Shown: positions 18,369 through 28,274, counted from the first letter of the stretch. The stretch: DNA of 64,000 nucleotides from Anaerolineae bacterium (GCA_026645815.1 JAPKMR010000007.1:49029-113028), one strand, 5' to 3'. Translations and numbers: made by a program. Notes: generated by a model from the letters alone, not told the origin.

Positions 18369-21029
18369 GTGGCTAAGACAACACGTGAAATAGATTACGA
18401 AAATGATCCGCCGCGTATTGGCGTCTATGTATGCCATTGCGGGTCCAATATTGCCAGCGTCATAACGCCTGCGGAGGTCGTGGACTACGCTAAGAACCTG
18501 CCCGGTGTGGTAGTTGCTAAGGAACATCGTTATGCCTGCTCTGATCCGGGACAGAGTATGATTCAGCAAGATATCAAAGAATACGGTTTGAATCGTGTGG
18601 TAGTGGCTGCGTGTAGTGTTGCCATGCACGAACCGACCTTCAAAGCGTGTATCGCCGATGCGGGGCTCAATCCCTTCATGTTCCAGATGGCAAATATCCG
18701 CGAGCACTCCTCGTGGGTGCATTCCCATGAGAAGGCAGCTGCTACCGAAAAGGCCAAGGAACTTGTCGCATCGGCGGTGGCCAAGGTAACTTATGTGCAC
18801 CCACTGGAGATGTTTGAGGTGCCGGTGACGCGCCGCGCATTGATTATTGGGGGTGGCATTGCCGGTATCAGTGCGGCGCTTGATTTGGCAGATATGAATA
18901 TTGAGACCTATTTGGTGGAGAAAACGCCCACCATCGGCGGGCGGATGGCGCAGCTGGACAAGACTTTCCCCACCATGGACTGCTCTATCTGCATTGAAGC
19001 GCCGAAGATGGTAGATGTGGGCAAGAATCGCAACATTCATATCCTGAGCTATTCTGAAGTTAAGGAAGTCAATGGCTATATCGGCAACTTCACGGTGAAG
19101 ATCGAACGCAAGCCACGTTATGTATTAGAAAGCAAGTGTACCGGCTGCGGCCTTTGTGCTGAAGTTTGTCCCATTGATGTGCCCAATGTTTTCGAGGAGG
19201 GCTTGGGTCCCCGCAAAGCCATCTACGTGCCCATGGCGCAGGCAGTGCCTTCGATTTACACCATTGACATGGATGCCTGCATCAAGTGTTTTAAGTGTGT
19301 GGATGCCTGTGGCGCGCTCAGTGCCATTGACTTCGCGCAACAACCGGAGATTGTCGAGCTTGAGATCGGCGCCATTATCGTTGCTACGGGTTACGATACG
19401 TGGGACCCCTCGGAAATCGAGGAATATGGTTTTGGCGTTTATGAGAACGTGACGACGATGATGGAGATTGAGCGGTTGCACTGCGCGGGAGGTCCAACGG
19501 TGGGTGAATTTGTACGCCCATCCGATGGCAAAGTGCCCAAGAATCTGGCACTGATCCAGTGCGTGGGTTCGCGAGACAAGCGTTATCACGAATACTGTTC
19601 CGGCTTCTGCTGCATGTACACAATCAAGAACGCGATGCTGCTCAAGTGGCTTTATCCGGAGATGGACATCACTATTTTCCGTATTGATATCCGCACACCC
19701 GGAAAAACCTATGAGGAATTCTACGAGCGCGCACGGGAAGCGGGTATTCACTTCATTCAGGGGCGCCCTTCGGAGATTGTGCAGGATCCGATCACCAAGA
19801 ATTTAATTGTCCATGCTGAGAACATTGCCACCGGGCGCCATGTGGCGCTTGAAGTAGAGATGGTGGGGTTGGCAAACGCTGCCGTTCCTTCGGAAGGCTC
19901 TTTTGATTTAGGTCGCGTTTTGACGGTGCCGAACGATACCCACGGTTGGTTCATGGAATCCCATCCCAAGCTGAAGCCGCTGGATACGCCCACCGAGGGC
20001 ATCTATCTGGCGGGTTCGACGCAGGGTCCCAAGGACATCCCCCAGAGTGTGAGCCAGGGTAGTGGTGCGGCGGGACGTGCCTCACGGGTGCTGAATGCGG
20101 CGACATGGGAGATTGATCCCATCATTGCCTATGTGGACCCCGAGCGCTGCATCAATTCCCGCGGTGGCAAGTGCGACATTTGTTATCGCGCTTGCCCTTA
20201 TGGTGCAGTCATCAACCTGCCAGGAACGGGGCAACCTTCGAGTATCATCCCGGCGAAATGCCATGGTTGTGGCACGTGTGTTGCAGAGTGTCCCCAGAAC
20301 GCGATTTCACAGCACCACTTCACCGATGGACAGATTGTGGCGCAATTGCATGCGTTGTTGGCGGAAAAACCGGAGGAGAAGGTGATTGCCTTCACCTGCC
20401 GCTGGTGCAGCGGCATGGGCGCCGATAACGCCGGAACGAGCCACTTTGAGTATCCTGCGAACACGCGGAATATTCTGGTTATGTGCGCCGGGCGTGTGGA
20501 TGCGGACTTCGTCATGGAGGCGTTCCGGCTTGGAGCCGGCGCGGTGCTGGTTTCAGGTTGTCACCCACAGGACTGCCACTACATTTCCGGACGTAACTTT
20601 GCCGAGACCCGCATTACGCGGCTCTTTGGGCAGTTGGAAAAACTGGGCATCTCACCAGGGCGCTTTCGTTTGGACTCGGTCTCGGCTACAGAGGGTGCCA
20701 AGTGGGCGCGCATCATGCGTGAGATGAGCACTGTGATCCAGGAGTTGGGACCGGAAGGGGTACGTGCAGAAAATGAGAAGGCCCTGCCTCAACTCACCAA
20801 GCGTTTGGCGCGGATGCGCGAGGTGCCTGAGGTAGGCTACTTCATGCGCCTCGTTGAAGGCGCGCCGCTCAAAGACGCTGAAACTGGGGTGCAACAAGCG
20901 CGTGATAAGGGATTGAGCCAGACAGTGGCGGTGACAGAATGCCAGCTGCCAGAGGTGACTGCTTGTGATGCCTGTCAACTTGCCGCAGCCTGCGCACCCG
21001 AAACAAAACAGGCGAAAGGAGGCAAGTGA
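18369..21029 (+). CDS. hdrA: HdrA-like FAD/4Fe-4S protein with C-terminal MvhD (hydrogenase iron-sulfur subunit) domain
   Basis: GVYVCHCGSNIA, GGGIAGISAALDLADMNIETYLVEKTPTIGGRMAQLDKTFPTMDCSICI, several CxxCxxCxxxC; C-terminus VIAFTCRWCSGMGADNAG...VSGCHPQDCHYISGN-like MvhD signature. Confidence 0.9.
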   Translation: MAKTTREIDYENDPPRIGVYVCHCGSNIASVITPAEVVDYAKNLPGVVVAKEHRYACSDPGQSMIQQDIKEYGLNRVVVAACSVAMHEPTFKACIADAGLNPFMFQMANIREHSSWVHSHEKAAATEKAKELVASAVAKVTYVHPLEMFEVPVTRRALIIGGGIAGISAALDLADMNIETYLVEKTPTIGGRMAQLDKTFPTMDCSICIEAPKMVDVGKNRNIHILSYSEVKEVNGYIGNFTVKIERKPRYVLESKCTGCGLCAEVCPIDVPNVFEEGLGPRKAIYVPMAQAVPSIYTIDMDACIKCFKCVDACGALSAIDFAQQPEIVELEIGAIIVATGYDTWDPSEIEEYGFGVYENVTTMMEIERLHCAGGPTVGEFVRPSDGKVPKNLALIQCVGSRDKRYHEYCSGFCCMYTIKNAMLLKWLYPEMDITIFRIDIRTPGKTYEEFYERAREAGIHFIQGRPSEIVQDPITKNLIVHAENIATGRHVALEVEMVGLANAAVPSEGSFDLGRVLTVPNDTHGWFMESHPKLKPLDTPTEGIYLAGSTQGPKDIPQSVSQGSGAAGRASRVLNAATWEIDPIIAYVDPERCINSRGGKCDICYRACPYGAVINLPGTGQPSSIIPAKCHGCGTCVAECPQNAISQHHFTDGQIVAQLHALLAEKPEEKVIAFTCRWCSGMGADNAGTSHFEYPANTRNILVMCAGRVDADFVMEAFRLGAGAVLVSGCHPQDCHYISGRNFAETRITRLFGQLEKLGISPGRFRLDSVSATEGAKWARIMREMSTVIQELGPEGVRAENEKALPQLTKRLARMREVPEVGYFMRLVEGAPLKDAETGVQQARDKGLSQTVAVTECQLPEVTACDACQLAAACAPETKQAKGGK

Positions 21030-21706
21030 TGGCAAACGTACTGAATCCCTTCGTCGTTGAACTATCGGGACGGCGTGGCGGGGATAAGGTGCTGCAATGT
21101 TATCAGTGCGGTACTTGCTCGGGTTCCTGCCCGGTGATTGATGAGATGGAATACGGTCCGCGCCGCATCTTGAACATGATTCAGATGGGAGAAGAAGCGC
21201 GCGTACTTTCCAGCCACGATATGTGGTTCTGTGTCTCATGTTATTCCTGTGCAAGCCGTTGCCCTCGTGAGATTCCTATCACCGAGCTAATGGCGACGTT
21301 GCGTGAGATGGCGGTAGAGAAAGGCTATGCTGAGGACCTTGAGGCTGAGTTTGGGCAATCGTTTGCCGAGACCTTCAAGCATTATGGGCGGCTTTTTGAG
21401 CCGGAATTGATGATTCGTTACTACCTGCGCACCTTTGATATCAAGGGATTGTTGGGGATGATTCCCCTGGCGTTGCCGATGGTGTTGAAAGACAAACTGC
21501 CTTTCTTCCCCGAGCGGGTGAAGGAGCCTGCGCACATGACGGCGCTTTGCCCCGAGCCACATGATGCGCCACCAAAGGCGGCAACGCGCCGGAAACCGCG
21601 CTGGTTGCCCTGGTTGGCGAGCGGCGTAACCCTGCTTCTGGCTGCGGGCATGAGCAGCGTCTTTTGGCGTTCTACGTCGCGACGCTCAAAGGAGGCTCGG
21701 CGATGA
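21029..21706 (+). CDS. hdrC: HdrC-like 4Fe-4S protein with C-terminal hydrophobic segment
   Basis: CYQCGTCSGSCPVIDEMEYGPRRILNMIQMGEE...CVSCYSCASRCPREIPI; C-terminal PWLASGVTLLLAAGMSSVFW. Confidence 0.88.
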   Translation: MANVLNPFVVELSGRRGGDKVLQCYQCGTCSGSCPVIDEMEYGPRRILNMIQMGEEARVLSSHDMWFCVSCYSCASRCPREIPITELMATLREMAVEKGYAEDLEAEFGQSFAETFKHYGRLFEPELMIRYYLRTFDIKGLLGMIPLALPMVLKDKLPFFPERVKEPAHMTALCPEPHDAPPKAATRRKPRWLPWLASGVTLLLAAGMSSVFWRSTSRRSKEARR

Positions 21707-22551
21707 AATACGGTTATTATCCCGGATGTAGTTTGCTTTCCAGCGCCAAGGAATACGATGCCTCATTGCGGTTGAGCTTTGCAGAACTGGGCATTGAGTT
21801 AGTGGAGTTGGAAGATTGGAATTGCTGTGGTGCGGTGCATGGCGAGGGAAAGGGCGTGATTGCGCTTCCGGCGCGTAACCTGGCGCTGGCAGAGGTTCAG
21901 GGCTTGGATACCATTATCGCACCATGCAGCGGGTGCTATCGCAACCTGCGCCGAGCGAGTCAGGCAGTCGAGAAAGATAAGGCAACGCGCCAGATGGTCA
22001 ACGAGAGCCTGGCTGAAGGATTGCAGCTCAAGGGAAATATCCGGGTGTTGCACCCGCTCTATGTGCTGTTGCAGGAGTATGGCCTGGAGCAGGTTAAGCA
22101 GCGGGTTACACACCCGCTTAAAGGGATGAAAGTAGCAGCTTATTACGGCTGTATGCTAACCCGTCCCAAGGATGAATTCGACAGCACTGAGCGCCCGCAG
22201 GGATTGGACGATTTCCTTGATGTTCTAGGAGCGGAACCCGTAGATTATCCTTTCAAGGCTAAGTGTTGTGGTGGGGCATTGGCAATCTCACACAGCGGAG
22301 TGACTGCGAAGCTCACCGGGAAGGTGCTTGATTCGGCGAAGACAGCTGGCGCAGATGCTGTGACCCTGGCATGTCCCATGTGTCATACAGCTCTGGACCT
22401 CTATCAGAGCAAAGCTGAGGCCGCTGTGGGTCACGATTTGGATTTGCCGGTGTTGTACTTCACCCAGCTGTTGGGCCTGGCTCTGGGGATAGAAGCGTCT
22501 CGGCTGGGTTTCAAACGCCATATTGTCTCTCCGGCGCGGCTTGGGTTATAA
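21703..22551 (+). CDS. hdrB: HdrB-like CoB-CoM heterodisulfide reductase subunit (two CCG domains)
   Basis: YYPGCSLLSSAKEYDAS...WNCCGA...APCSGCYRN...YYGCMLTRP...KCCGGALAISH...CPMCHTALD; ATGA overlap with hdrC. Confidence 0.93.
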   Translation: MKYGYYPGCSLLSSAKEYDASLRLSFAELGIELVELEDWNCCGAVHGEGKGVIALPARNLALAEVQGLDTIIAPCSGCYRNLRRASQAVEKDKATRQMVNESLAEGLQLKGNIRVLHPLYVLLQEYGLEQVKQRVTHPLKGMKVAAYYGCMLTRPKDEFDSTERPQGLDDFLDVLGAEPVDYPFKAKCCGGALAISHSGVTAKLTGKVLDSAKTAGADAVTLACPMCHTALDLYQSKAEAAVGHDLDLPVLYFTQLLGLALGIEASRLGFKRHIVSPARLGL

Positions 22552-22562
22552 GGAGCTCTACA

Positions 22563-23525
22563 ATGCGACGTGGTGCTACAGTAAAAACCAAAACAGAGCA
22601 AAAGATTGTCCTCGACCGCAAGATGGTCACCTTGCATCATACGCAGACCTGGGACCTTGAACGCTGCGTGGGTTGCCAGATTGGTCCCCTCGTCTGTCCC
22701 AAGGATGCGATCAGCCATGTGCCGGCAGTCTTGGAAAATGGGCGGTTGAAGCAAAAGGCTTCGGTGGATATTGATCCCGAGAAATGCGTTTTTTGTGGCA
22801 TGTGCAGTGTCATGTGCCCGACAAATGCTATCACTATGGTGGTTAATGGCAAAGAGGAAGCCCCAGTGCAAAAGTACGAAGCCTTCCCTTTGTTGATCGA
22901 ATCCAACAAGTTCAATCGTGATGCTTTCGATATGAGCCGCAAGGATTTCGTGATTGAGAACTGTCCCACAGATGTGATCAGCTACGATGCAAAGGCGGAT
23001 ACACTAAAAGTGGATCAGAAGTATTGCATCCGCTGCCGGCAATGTGAGGTCGCGAGCGATGGCGCATTCACGGTGGTGCAGCCATGGCAAGGTAGTGTGA
23101 CTCTGCGGCGCGAGTTGTGTGTGGAGGGGTGTCTTGCCTGCGCCGATATCTGTCCCACGCGCGCGCTACACATTGACGAGAATGGGGACCTGGCATTGGC
23201 GGATTATTACTGCATTAAGTGCGGCGCCTGTATGCAGGTTTGCCCAATAAAGGCTGCAGTCGAGCCTTATGAGGTGCCTTTTGAGTACGCCGGTACAACG
23301 TATACTCGCCAGCATGAGCGCATCACCAATCTTGATGAATTGCCCATCGTGGTAGAACGCTGGCGTGTTGGTCATACGGAAGTTCAGAGCGGTTCCTGGG
23401 TCGCGGCGTTGATTCGCCTGGCAGATGATAAGGCTGGCGCGACGGAGATTGATCGAAAACGCGCGCTCAAGCGACGGGATTTGCTCACTGCACTTAAGGG
23501 TGGGCGTTCACTGCTAGATAAGTGA
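22563..23525 (+). CDS. Polyferredoxin-like multi-4Fe-4S protein with two degenerate cluster motifs
   Basis: CVGCQIGPLVCP, CVFCGMCSVMCP, CIRCRQCEVASDGA, CVEGCLACADICP, CIKCGACMQVCP. Confidence 0.82.
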   Translation: MRRGATVKTKTEQKIVLDRKMVTLHHTQTWDLERCVGCQIGPLVCPKDAISHVPAVLENGRLKQKASVDIDPEKCVFCGMCSVMCPTNAITMVVNGKEEAPVQKYEAFPLLIESNKFNRDAFDMSRKDFVIENCPTDVISYDAKADTLKVDQKYCIRCRQCEVASDGAFTVVQPWQGSVTLRRELCVEGCLACADICPTRALHIDENGDLALADYYCIKCGACMQVCPIKAAVEPYEVPFEYAGTTYTRQHERITNLDELPIVVERWRVGHTEVQSGSWVAALIRLADDKAGATEIDRKRALKRRDLLTALKGGRSLLDK

Positions 23526-23555
23526 GCCTTGTGGTTGGCTTAGAGTGACTTTCTG

Positions 23556-23591
23556 ATTTTTCGCGGCGGGGTTTTACCCGCCGCGAAAAAT
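23556..23591. repeat. Long perfect hairpin (TTTTT/AAAAA stem family)
   Basis: ATTTTTCGCGGCGGG-GTTTTA-CCCGCCGCGAAAAAT, 15-bp perfect stem. Confidence 0.75.
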
Positions 23592-23682
23592 TGTTTCTTT
23601 CCGACGATTACCCCTGGCATGATATGTATCCGCGCGGGATTCTCATTTGTCCTTCCACCTAAACAGCTCTATAATCCGCCTT

Positions 23683-24039
23683 ATGTCTGACCAATATGGT
23701 TTTGTAGTGATTTTTTTCTTACTAACGGCAGCTTTTGCTGTTGCGCCAGTGGCGCTGGCGTGGATTCTCAGCCCCAAGAAATCCAGCTCGCGCAAGCGCG
23801 AGACTTATGAGAGCGGTCTTCGCACCTTTGGTAAAACCTGGATCGAGTTCAAACCCCAGTATTATCTTTATGCGCTGGCGTATGTGGTTTTTGGGGTGGA
23901 GGCAGTGTTGTTGCTGCCCTGGGCTGTTGCCTATGCTTTTTTGCCCTTTTATGCTGTGGCTGAAGCCACCCTGTTTCTATTGCTTCTGGGTTTTGGCCTG
24001 GTATACGTCTGGAAGAAGGGTTGGCTTCACTGGATGTAA
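23683..24039 (+). CDS. nuoA: NADH-quinone oxidoreductase subunit A
   Basis: KRETYESGLRTFGKTWIEFKPQYYLYALAYVVFGVEAVLLLPWAVAY. Confidence 0.9.
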   Translation: MSDQYGFVVIFFLLTAAFAVAPVALAWILSPKKSSSRKRETYESGLRTFGKTWIEFKPQYYLYALAYVVFGVEAVLLLPWAVAYAFLPFYAVAEATLFLLLLGFGLVYVWKKGWLHWM

Positions 24040-24077
24040 CCTGACTGTGCGGCAGAAGCTGCGAGAATTATCGGTTA

Positions 24078-25211
24078 ATGACCATGCCTATCTATCTCCG
24101 TTATGCCCTGAATAGCCTGATCCTGTTGGCAACCCCGTTTGTCTCGGTGCTGATCCTTATTTGGGTGGCTCGCAAGGTCATTGCGCGGATGCAGGACCGT
24201 CTGGGCCCCAACAACTCGGGGACTTGGGCCGGTCCGTATGCTTTATTCCAGACGCTCGCGGACGCTATCAAGATTCTCACCAAGGAGTTGATCATTCCTG
24301 AAGGTGCAGACCTGTGGGTCTTTTTGGCAGCGCCAATGGTGGTTTTGGGTTCGGCGCTGCTGGTGTGGTTGGTCATTCCCTTCAGCCCCACTTTGCAGGG
24401 AATGGATCCCGATGTTGGCATTTTCTATGTGGTTGTGATCACGCCGTTTGCGCTTTTTGCCATGATTATGGCTGGATGGAGTTCCCGCAACAAATATGCG
24501 GCTTTGGGAACTTTCCGGGCGGTGGCGCAAATTATCAGTTATGAGATTCCTCAATTCCTCTCGTTGCTAATTCCGATTATGCTCACCGGGTCGCTCTCAT
24601 TGCAGCATCTAGTCCTGGCGCAACAATTGCCATTTGCATTAGTGCTGCCCATTCCCGCATTGATTTATTTCCTGGCGATGACAGCAGAAGTGGGGCGGTT
24701 GCCGTTCGAGCAGGCAGAGGCGGATGCGGAGATTGTTGCCGGTTACTTTACTGAGTATAGCGGGATGATGTTCGGGTCTTTCTATCTGGCGGAATTTATC
24801 AACAACTTCTCGGTCTCCTTGATTTTCGCGACAATCTTCCTTGGCGGTTGGCGCGGTCCTTGGGTGATGGACATCCCTATTTTGGGACCGGTCTGGCTAT
24901 TGCTAAAGGGATTTTTGGTTTTCCTGGTGTTGATGTTGTTTTGGGGGGCCATGCCACGGCTCCGCATTGATCAGATTCTGAATATCAATTGGAAATTCCT
25001 GACTCCCCTGGCGCTGGTGATGCTCATTGTGGTGGCATGGGTCAACCGGCTTGCCTTCGACCAGGGCGCCACAACCCTCGTGGCGCGGGCACCCTGGTTA
25101 TTTGCGGCAAACCTTGTTGTCGGATTAATAACCATTGGCTTACTGAAGTTGAGTTCGCGGCGCGCGCAGCTCCGTAGGGACGCACAGAGTTTTGAGCTGC
25201 TTCGTGAGTGA
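24078..25211 (+). CDS. nuoH: NADH-quinone oxidoreductase subunit H
   Basis: ARKVIARMQDRLGPNNSGTWAGPYALFQTLADAIKILTKELIIPEGAD...AEVGRLPFEQAEADAEIVAGYFTEYSGMMFG. Confidence 0.96.
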   Translation: MTMPIYLRYALNSLILLATPFVSVLILIWVARKVIARMQDRLGPNNSGTWAGPYALFQTLADAIKILTKELIIPEGADLWVFLAAPMVVLGSALLVWLVIPFSPTLQGMDPDVGIFYVVVITPFALFAMIMAGWSSRNKYAALGTFRAVAQIISYEIPQFLSLLIPIMLTGSLSLQHLVLAQQLPFALVLPIPALIYFLAMTAEVGRLPFEQAEADAEIVAGYFTEYSGMMFGSFYLAEFINNFSVSLIFATIFLGGWRGPWVMDIPILGPVWLLLKGFLVFLVLMLFWGAMPRLRIDQILNINWKFLTPLALVMLIVVAWVNRLAFDQGATTLVARAPWLFAANLVVGLITIGLLKLSSRRAQLRRDAQSFELLRE

Positions 25212-25737
25212 TGCGGTCATGAGGTTTGATGTGAGCTTTGGATTTGAGCAAATTGCCTTTCTACTTACGGCGGTAGTGACGTTGGCTGCTGCACTGGCGA
25301 TGGTGTTCTCGCGCCAGGTCTTCCATGCGATATTGCTGATGATTGCGGTTTTCGTCGGGGTGGCGACGCTTTATGTTTTGTTGGGCGTCTCTTTCATGGC
25401 GGGAATGCAGTTATTCATCTACGTAGGAGGCGTGTCGGTATTGGCGGTTATCGCCATTATGGTGACCCGTGGCTTTATGGGGAGTGACCGCCCGCGGCCC
25501 GCTCGCACTACCTATGGGGCTGCTATCGTTGCCGGGAGTGTTTTCATCGGCTTGGCCTGGCTGATTCTGCGCGTGCCCTGGCCTGCGGTTCCGCTCGTGG
25601 CTGCTTCGGCGAATGATCTTGCACTTTTGGGACAGGTGCTGGTATCTCGAGCCGGATTTGTAGTCCCCTTTGAATTATCCTCGCTATTGCTTTTTGTTGT
25701 GTTGTTGGGGGCGCTTTACATTGCCCGGGAGCGTTGA
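25210..25737 (+). CDS. nuoJ: NADH-quinone oxidoreductase subunit J
   Basis: VFSRQVFHAILLMIAVFVGVATLYVLLGVSFMAGMQLFIYVGGVSVLAVIAIMVT. Confidence 0.92.
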   Translation, partial: DAVMRFDVSFGFEQIAFLLTAVVTLAAALAMVFSRQVFHAILLMIAVFVGVATLYVLLGVSFMAGMQLFIYVGGVSVLAVIAIMVTRGFMGSDRPRPARTTYGAAIVAGSVFIGLAWLILRVPWPAVPLVAASANDLALLGQVLVSRAGFVVPFELSSLLLFVVLLGALYIARER

Positions 25738-25738
25738 A

Positions 25739-26047
25739 ATGGTGCCTCTTTCGTGGTACTTACTTTTAGCTGCTGCATTATTCTCTATTGGCCTGTATGG
25801 CATTCTGGCACGGCGTAATCTGGTGATGATTCTGATGTCTCTGGAGCTGCTTTTGAATGCCGTCAACATCAACCTGATTGCCTTCTCGCGATATCTGGAG
25901 GAGGGGCAGATAGTCGGACGTGTTTTTGCGTTGTTTGTTTATGTGGTTGCTGCCGCCGAGACTGCTCTGGGGCTTGCGATTATGATTGCTGTCTGGCGCA
26001 CGCACCAAACTGTTGCTGTAGACGAAATTGATGCATTGAAGGGTTAA
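25739..26047 (+). CDS. nuoK: NADH-quinone oxidoreductase subunit K
   Basis: LFSIGLYGILARRNLVMILMSLELLLNAVNINLIAFSRYLE...AAAETALGLAI. Confidence 0.96.
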   Translation: MVPLSWYLLLAAALFSIGLYGILARRNLVMILMSLELLLNAVNINLIAFSRYLEEGQIVGRVFALFVYVVAAAETALGLAIMIAVWRTHQTVAVDEIDALKG

Positions 26048-26051
26048 CTTG

Positions 26052-28274
26052 ATGTCTGGGAATATCGCCTGGTTGATACCCTTATTTCCATTGCTCGCCT
26101 TCGCTGTGATTTTGTTAGCAACGCAGCGATACGCGCGATTGAGCCTCTGGTTGGCAATTGGAGGCATCGCTGCCGCATTTTTGCTGGCGCAACTTGTTTT
26201 CTGGGCGGCGGTGCTTAACGCCCTGGAACTCTCCAATCTGGGAGCGTTATCCTGGCTTATCAACGGCGGCGATGTCACTGCTTTGGGGATAATCCTCGAT
26301 CCGCCAGCGTTGATCATGCTGTTTATGGTTCCGCTGGTTTGCCTGATGATCTTCATTTATAGCACAGGCTATATGCGCGGTGATCCGCATTATGGGCGTT
26401 TCTTCGCGTATATCTCTCTTTTTGCTGCTGCCATGCTGGGACTGGTTCTTTTCGATAACCTGCTGGCTTTCTTTGTCTGCTGGGAATTGATGGGGCTGTG
26501 CTCCTATCTGCTGATTGGCTTTTGGTGCGAGCGCCCAACCGCCGCTGCGGCGGGGTTAAAAGCCTTCTTGGTGACCAAGGTGGGCGATCTGTTCTTCTTC
26601 CTTGGGTTGATGGTGCTCTATGCAACTACCGGATCGCTGGCGTATCGCGATCTCTTTGCGCCTGAGACGCTGGCACAATTAGCTCAGTCTGGCTACCTGG
26701 GTTTGCCTGTGACGCCGGCGTTGGTGATTGCCCTGCTCCTATTCGGTGGCACGGTGGGCAAGAGCGCTCAGTTCCCGCTACATATCTGGCTTCCGGATGC
26801 CATGGCAGGCCCTACGCCAGTCTCTGCTCTGATTCATGCGGCAACCATGGTTTCTGCAGGCGTTTTCTTGCTGGTGCGAATGTTCCCTTTGCTGGCGGTA
26901 GCCGGATTGCCATTGCCAGCGATTGCGTACATCGGTGCTTTCACCGCACTTTTTGGAGCACTGGTGGCGCTAGGGCAAAACGATGTCAAGCGGGTGCTCG
27001 CCTTCTCTACGATGAGTCAGCTGGGGTATATGGTGGCGGCTTTAGGGCTAGGCGCTTACGCGGCAGCATTCTTCCACTTGTTTACACATGCTTTTTTTAA
27101 GGCCTTGCTCTTCCTTGGCGCAGGGTCAGTGATTCATGGGATGGAGCATGGTCATCATCATAGCGGCGCTGAGGGCCAATTTGACCCTAACGATTTGCTC
27201 GCCATGGGGGGATTGCGTCATGCAATGCCGCGCACCTTTGCAACGTTTCTTATCGGGGGGCTTTCTCTGGCGGGTTTCCCCTTGTTCACGGCGGGATTTT
27301 GGTCGAAGGATGAAATTCTGGCGCAGGCTTTCGGGCGGAACCCGGTCATCTTTTGGGTGCTGGCGACTGCTGCCTTGCTTACGGCTTTCTACACCGCCCG
27401 TCAGATTAGTCTGATGTTCTTAGGTTCGCCCCGCTCTGAATCTGCGACGCATGCACGGGAGAGTAACCGTGCTATGACTACGCCGTTGTGGATTCTGGCG
27501 GGATTTGCGATTGTGCTCGGATGGGCTGGGGTCCCGGAACATTTCCCCGTGCTGGGTGGCGTTATTCCTAACTGGTTTGACAACTTTGTTGGGGTTCCAA
27601 CCTCACCGCTTTTTGAACTGCCGGAGTTGTCGTCCGCTCTTCACGCGTGGCAACCATTAGCCGCCGGAGCGGGCGCCTGTTTGCTTGGGTTGGCTTTGGG
27701 GTGGGTGGTCTATGGTTGGCGCCCGTTGGCGGCAGGTGCGCCTGATCGGATCGCGGTTGGGTTGGGACGTCTTCGTTTAGGTTGGTTCTATAAGGCACTG
27801 CAGGAGCGTCTCTACTTCGATTGGCTCTATCAACGGACCATCGTTTGGGGAACTTTGGCTTTGGCAGGACTTTCCGCACGTTTTGATGATGGCGTCCCCG
27901 ATGGCGCTGTGCGGGGTGTGGCAACCACAGTACGCGCTCTTGCGGCATTGGCTGCGGGTTTCGATGATAAGGTTGTAGACGCGTTTGTGAATTTTTGGGC
28001 GACTTTTGCCCGTTGGGTGGCGCGGAGTCTCAACTGGCTCGATTTGCACCTGGTGGACCCGGTGATCAACTTTGCCGGTTGGTTGGGACAGTTAGGTCCT
28101 TGGGCAACCGGCTCTGTAGAACCGGAGGTGCCCGATGCCCCAGTCGGCCCCATCCCACGCCTATTGACGCGTGTGGGAAGCGCCTTGAGCGCTTTGCAGA
28201 CAGGCGAGGTACAGGATTATCTGGGATTTGCTTTCTTCGCTGCTATTGCGTTGACTGTCGCCTTTCTGCTGTGA
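26052..28274 (+). CDS. nuoL: NADH-quinone oxidoreductase subunit L
   Basis: FVCWELMGLCSYLLIGFW...GKSAQFPLHIWLPDAMAGPTPVSALIHAATMVSAGVFL. Confidence 0.96.
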   Translation: MSGNIAWLIPLFPLLAFAVILLATQRYARLSLWLAIGGIAAAFLLAQLVFWAAVLNALELSNLGALSWLINGGDVTALGIILDPPALIMLFMVPLVCLMIFIYSTGYMRGDPHYGRFFAYISLFAAAMLGLVLFDNLLAFFVCWELMGLCSYLLIGFWCERPTAAAAGLKAFLVTKVGDLFFFLGLMVLYATTGSLAYRDLFAPETLAQLAQSGYLGLPVTPALVIALLLFGGTVGKSAQFPLHIWLPDAMAGPTPVSALIHAATMVSAGVFLLVRMFPLLAVAGLPLPAIAYIGAFTALFGALVALGQNDVKRVLAFSTMSQLGYMVAALGLGAYAAAFFHLFTHAFFKALLFLGAGSVIHGMEHGHHHSGAEGQFDPNDLLAMGGLRHAMPRTFATFLIGGLSLAGFPLFTAGFWSKDEILAQAFGRNPVIFWVLATAALLTAFYTARQISLMFLGSPRSESATHARESNRAMTTPLWILAGFAIVLGWAGVPEHFPVLGGVIPNWFDNFVGVPTSPLFELPELSSALHAWQPLAAGAGACLLGLALGWVVYGWRPLAAGAPDRIAVGLGRLRLGWFYKALQERLYFDWLYQRTIVWGTLALAGLSARFDDGVPDGAVRGVATTVRALAALAAGFDDKVVDAFVNFWATFARWVARSLNWLDLHLVDPVINFAGWLGQLGPWATGSVEPEVPDAPVGPIPRLLTRVGSALSALQTGEVQDYLGFAFFAAIALTVAFLL

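Noticed and set aside
18189-19040. 283-aa minus-strand ORF
   Set aside because: Antisense to ferredoxin 3' end and HdrA; no motifs, composition typical of a GC-rich shadow ORF.
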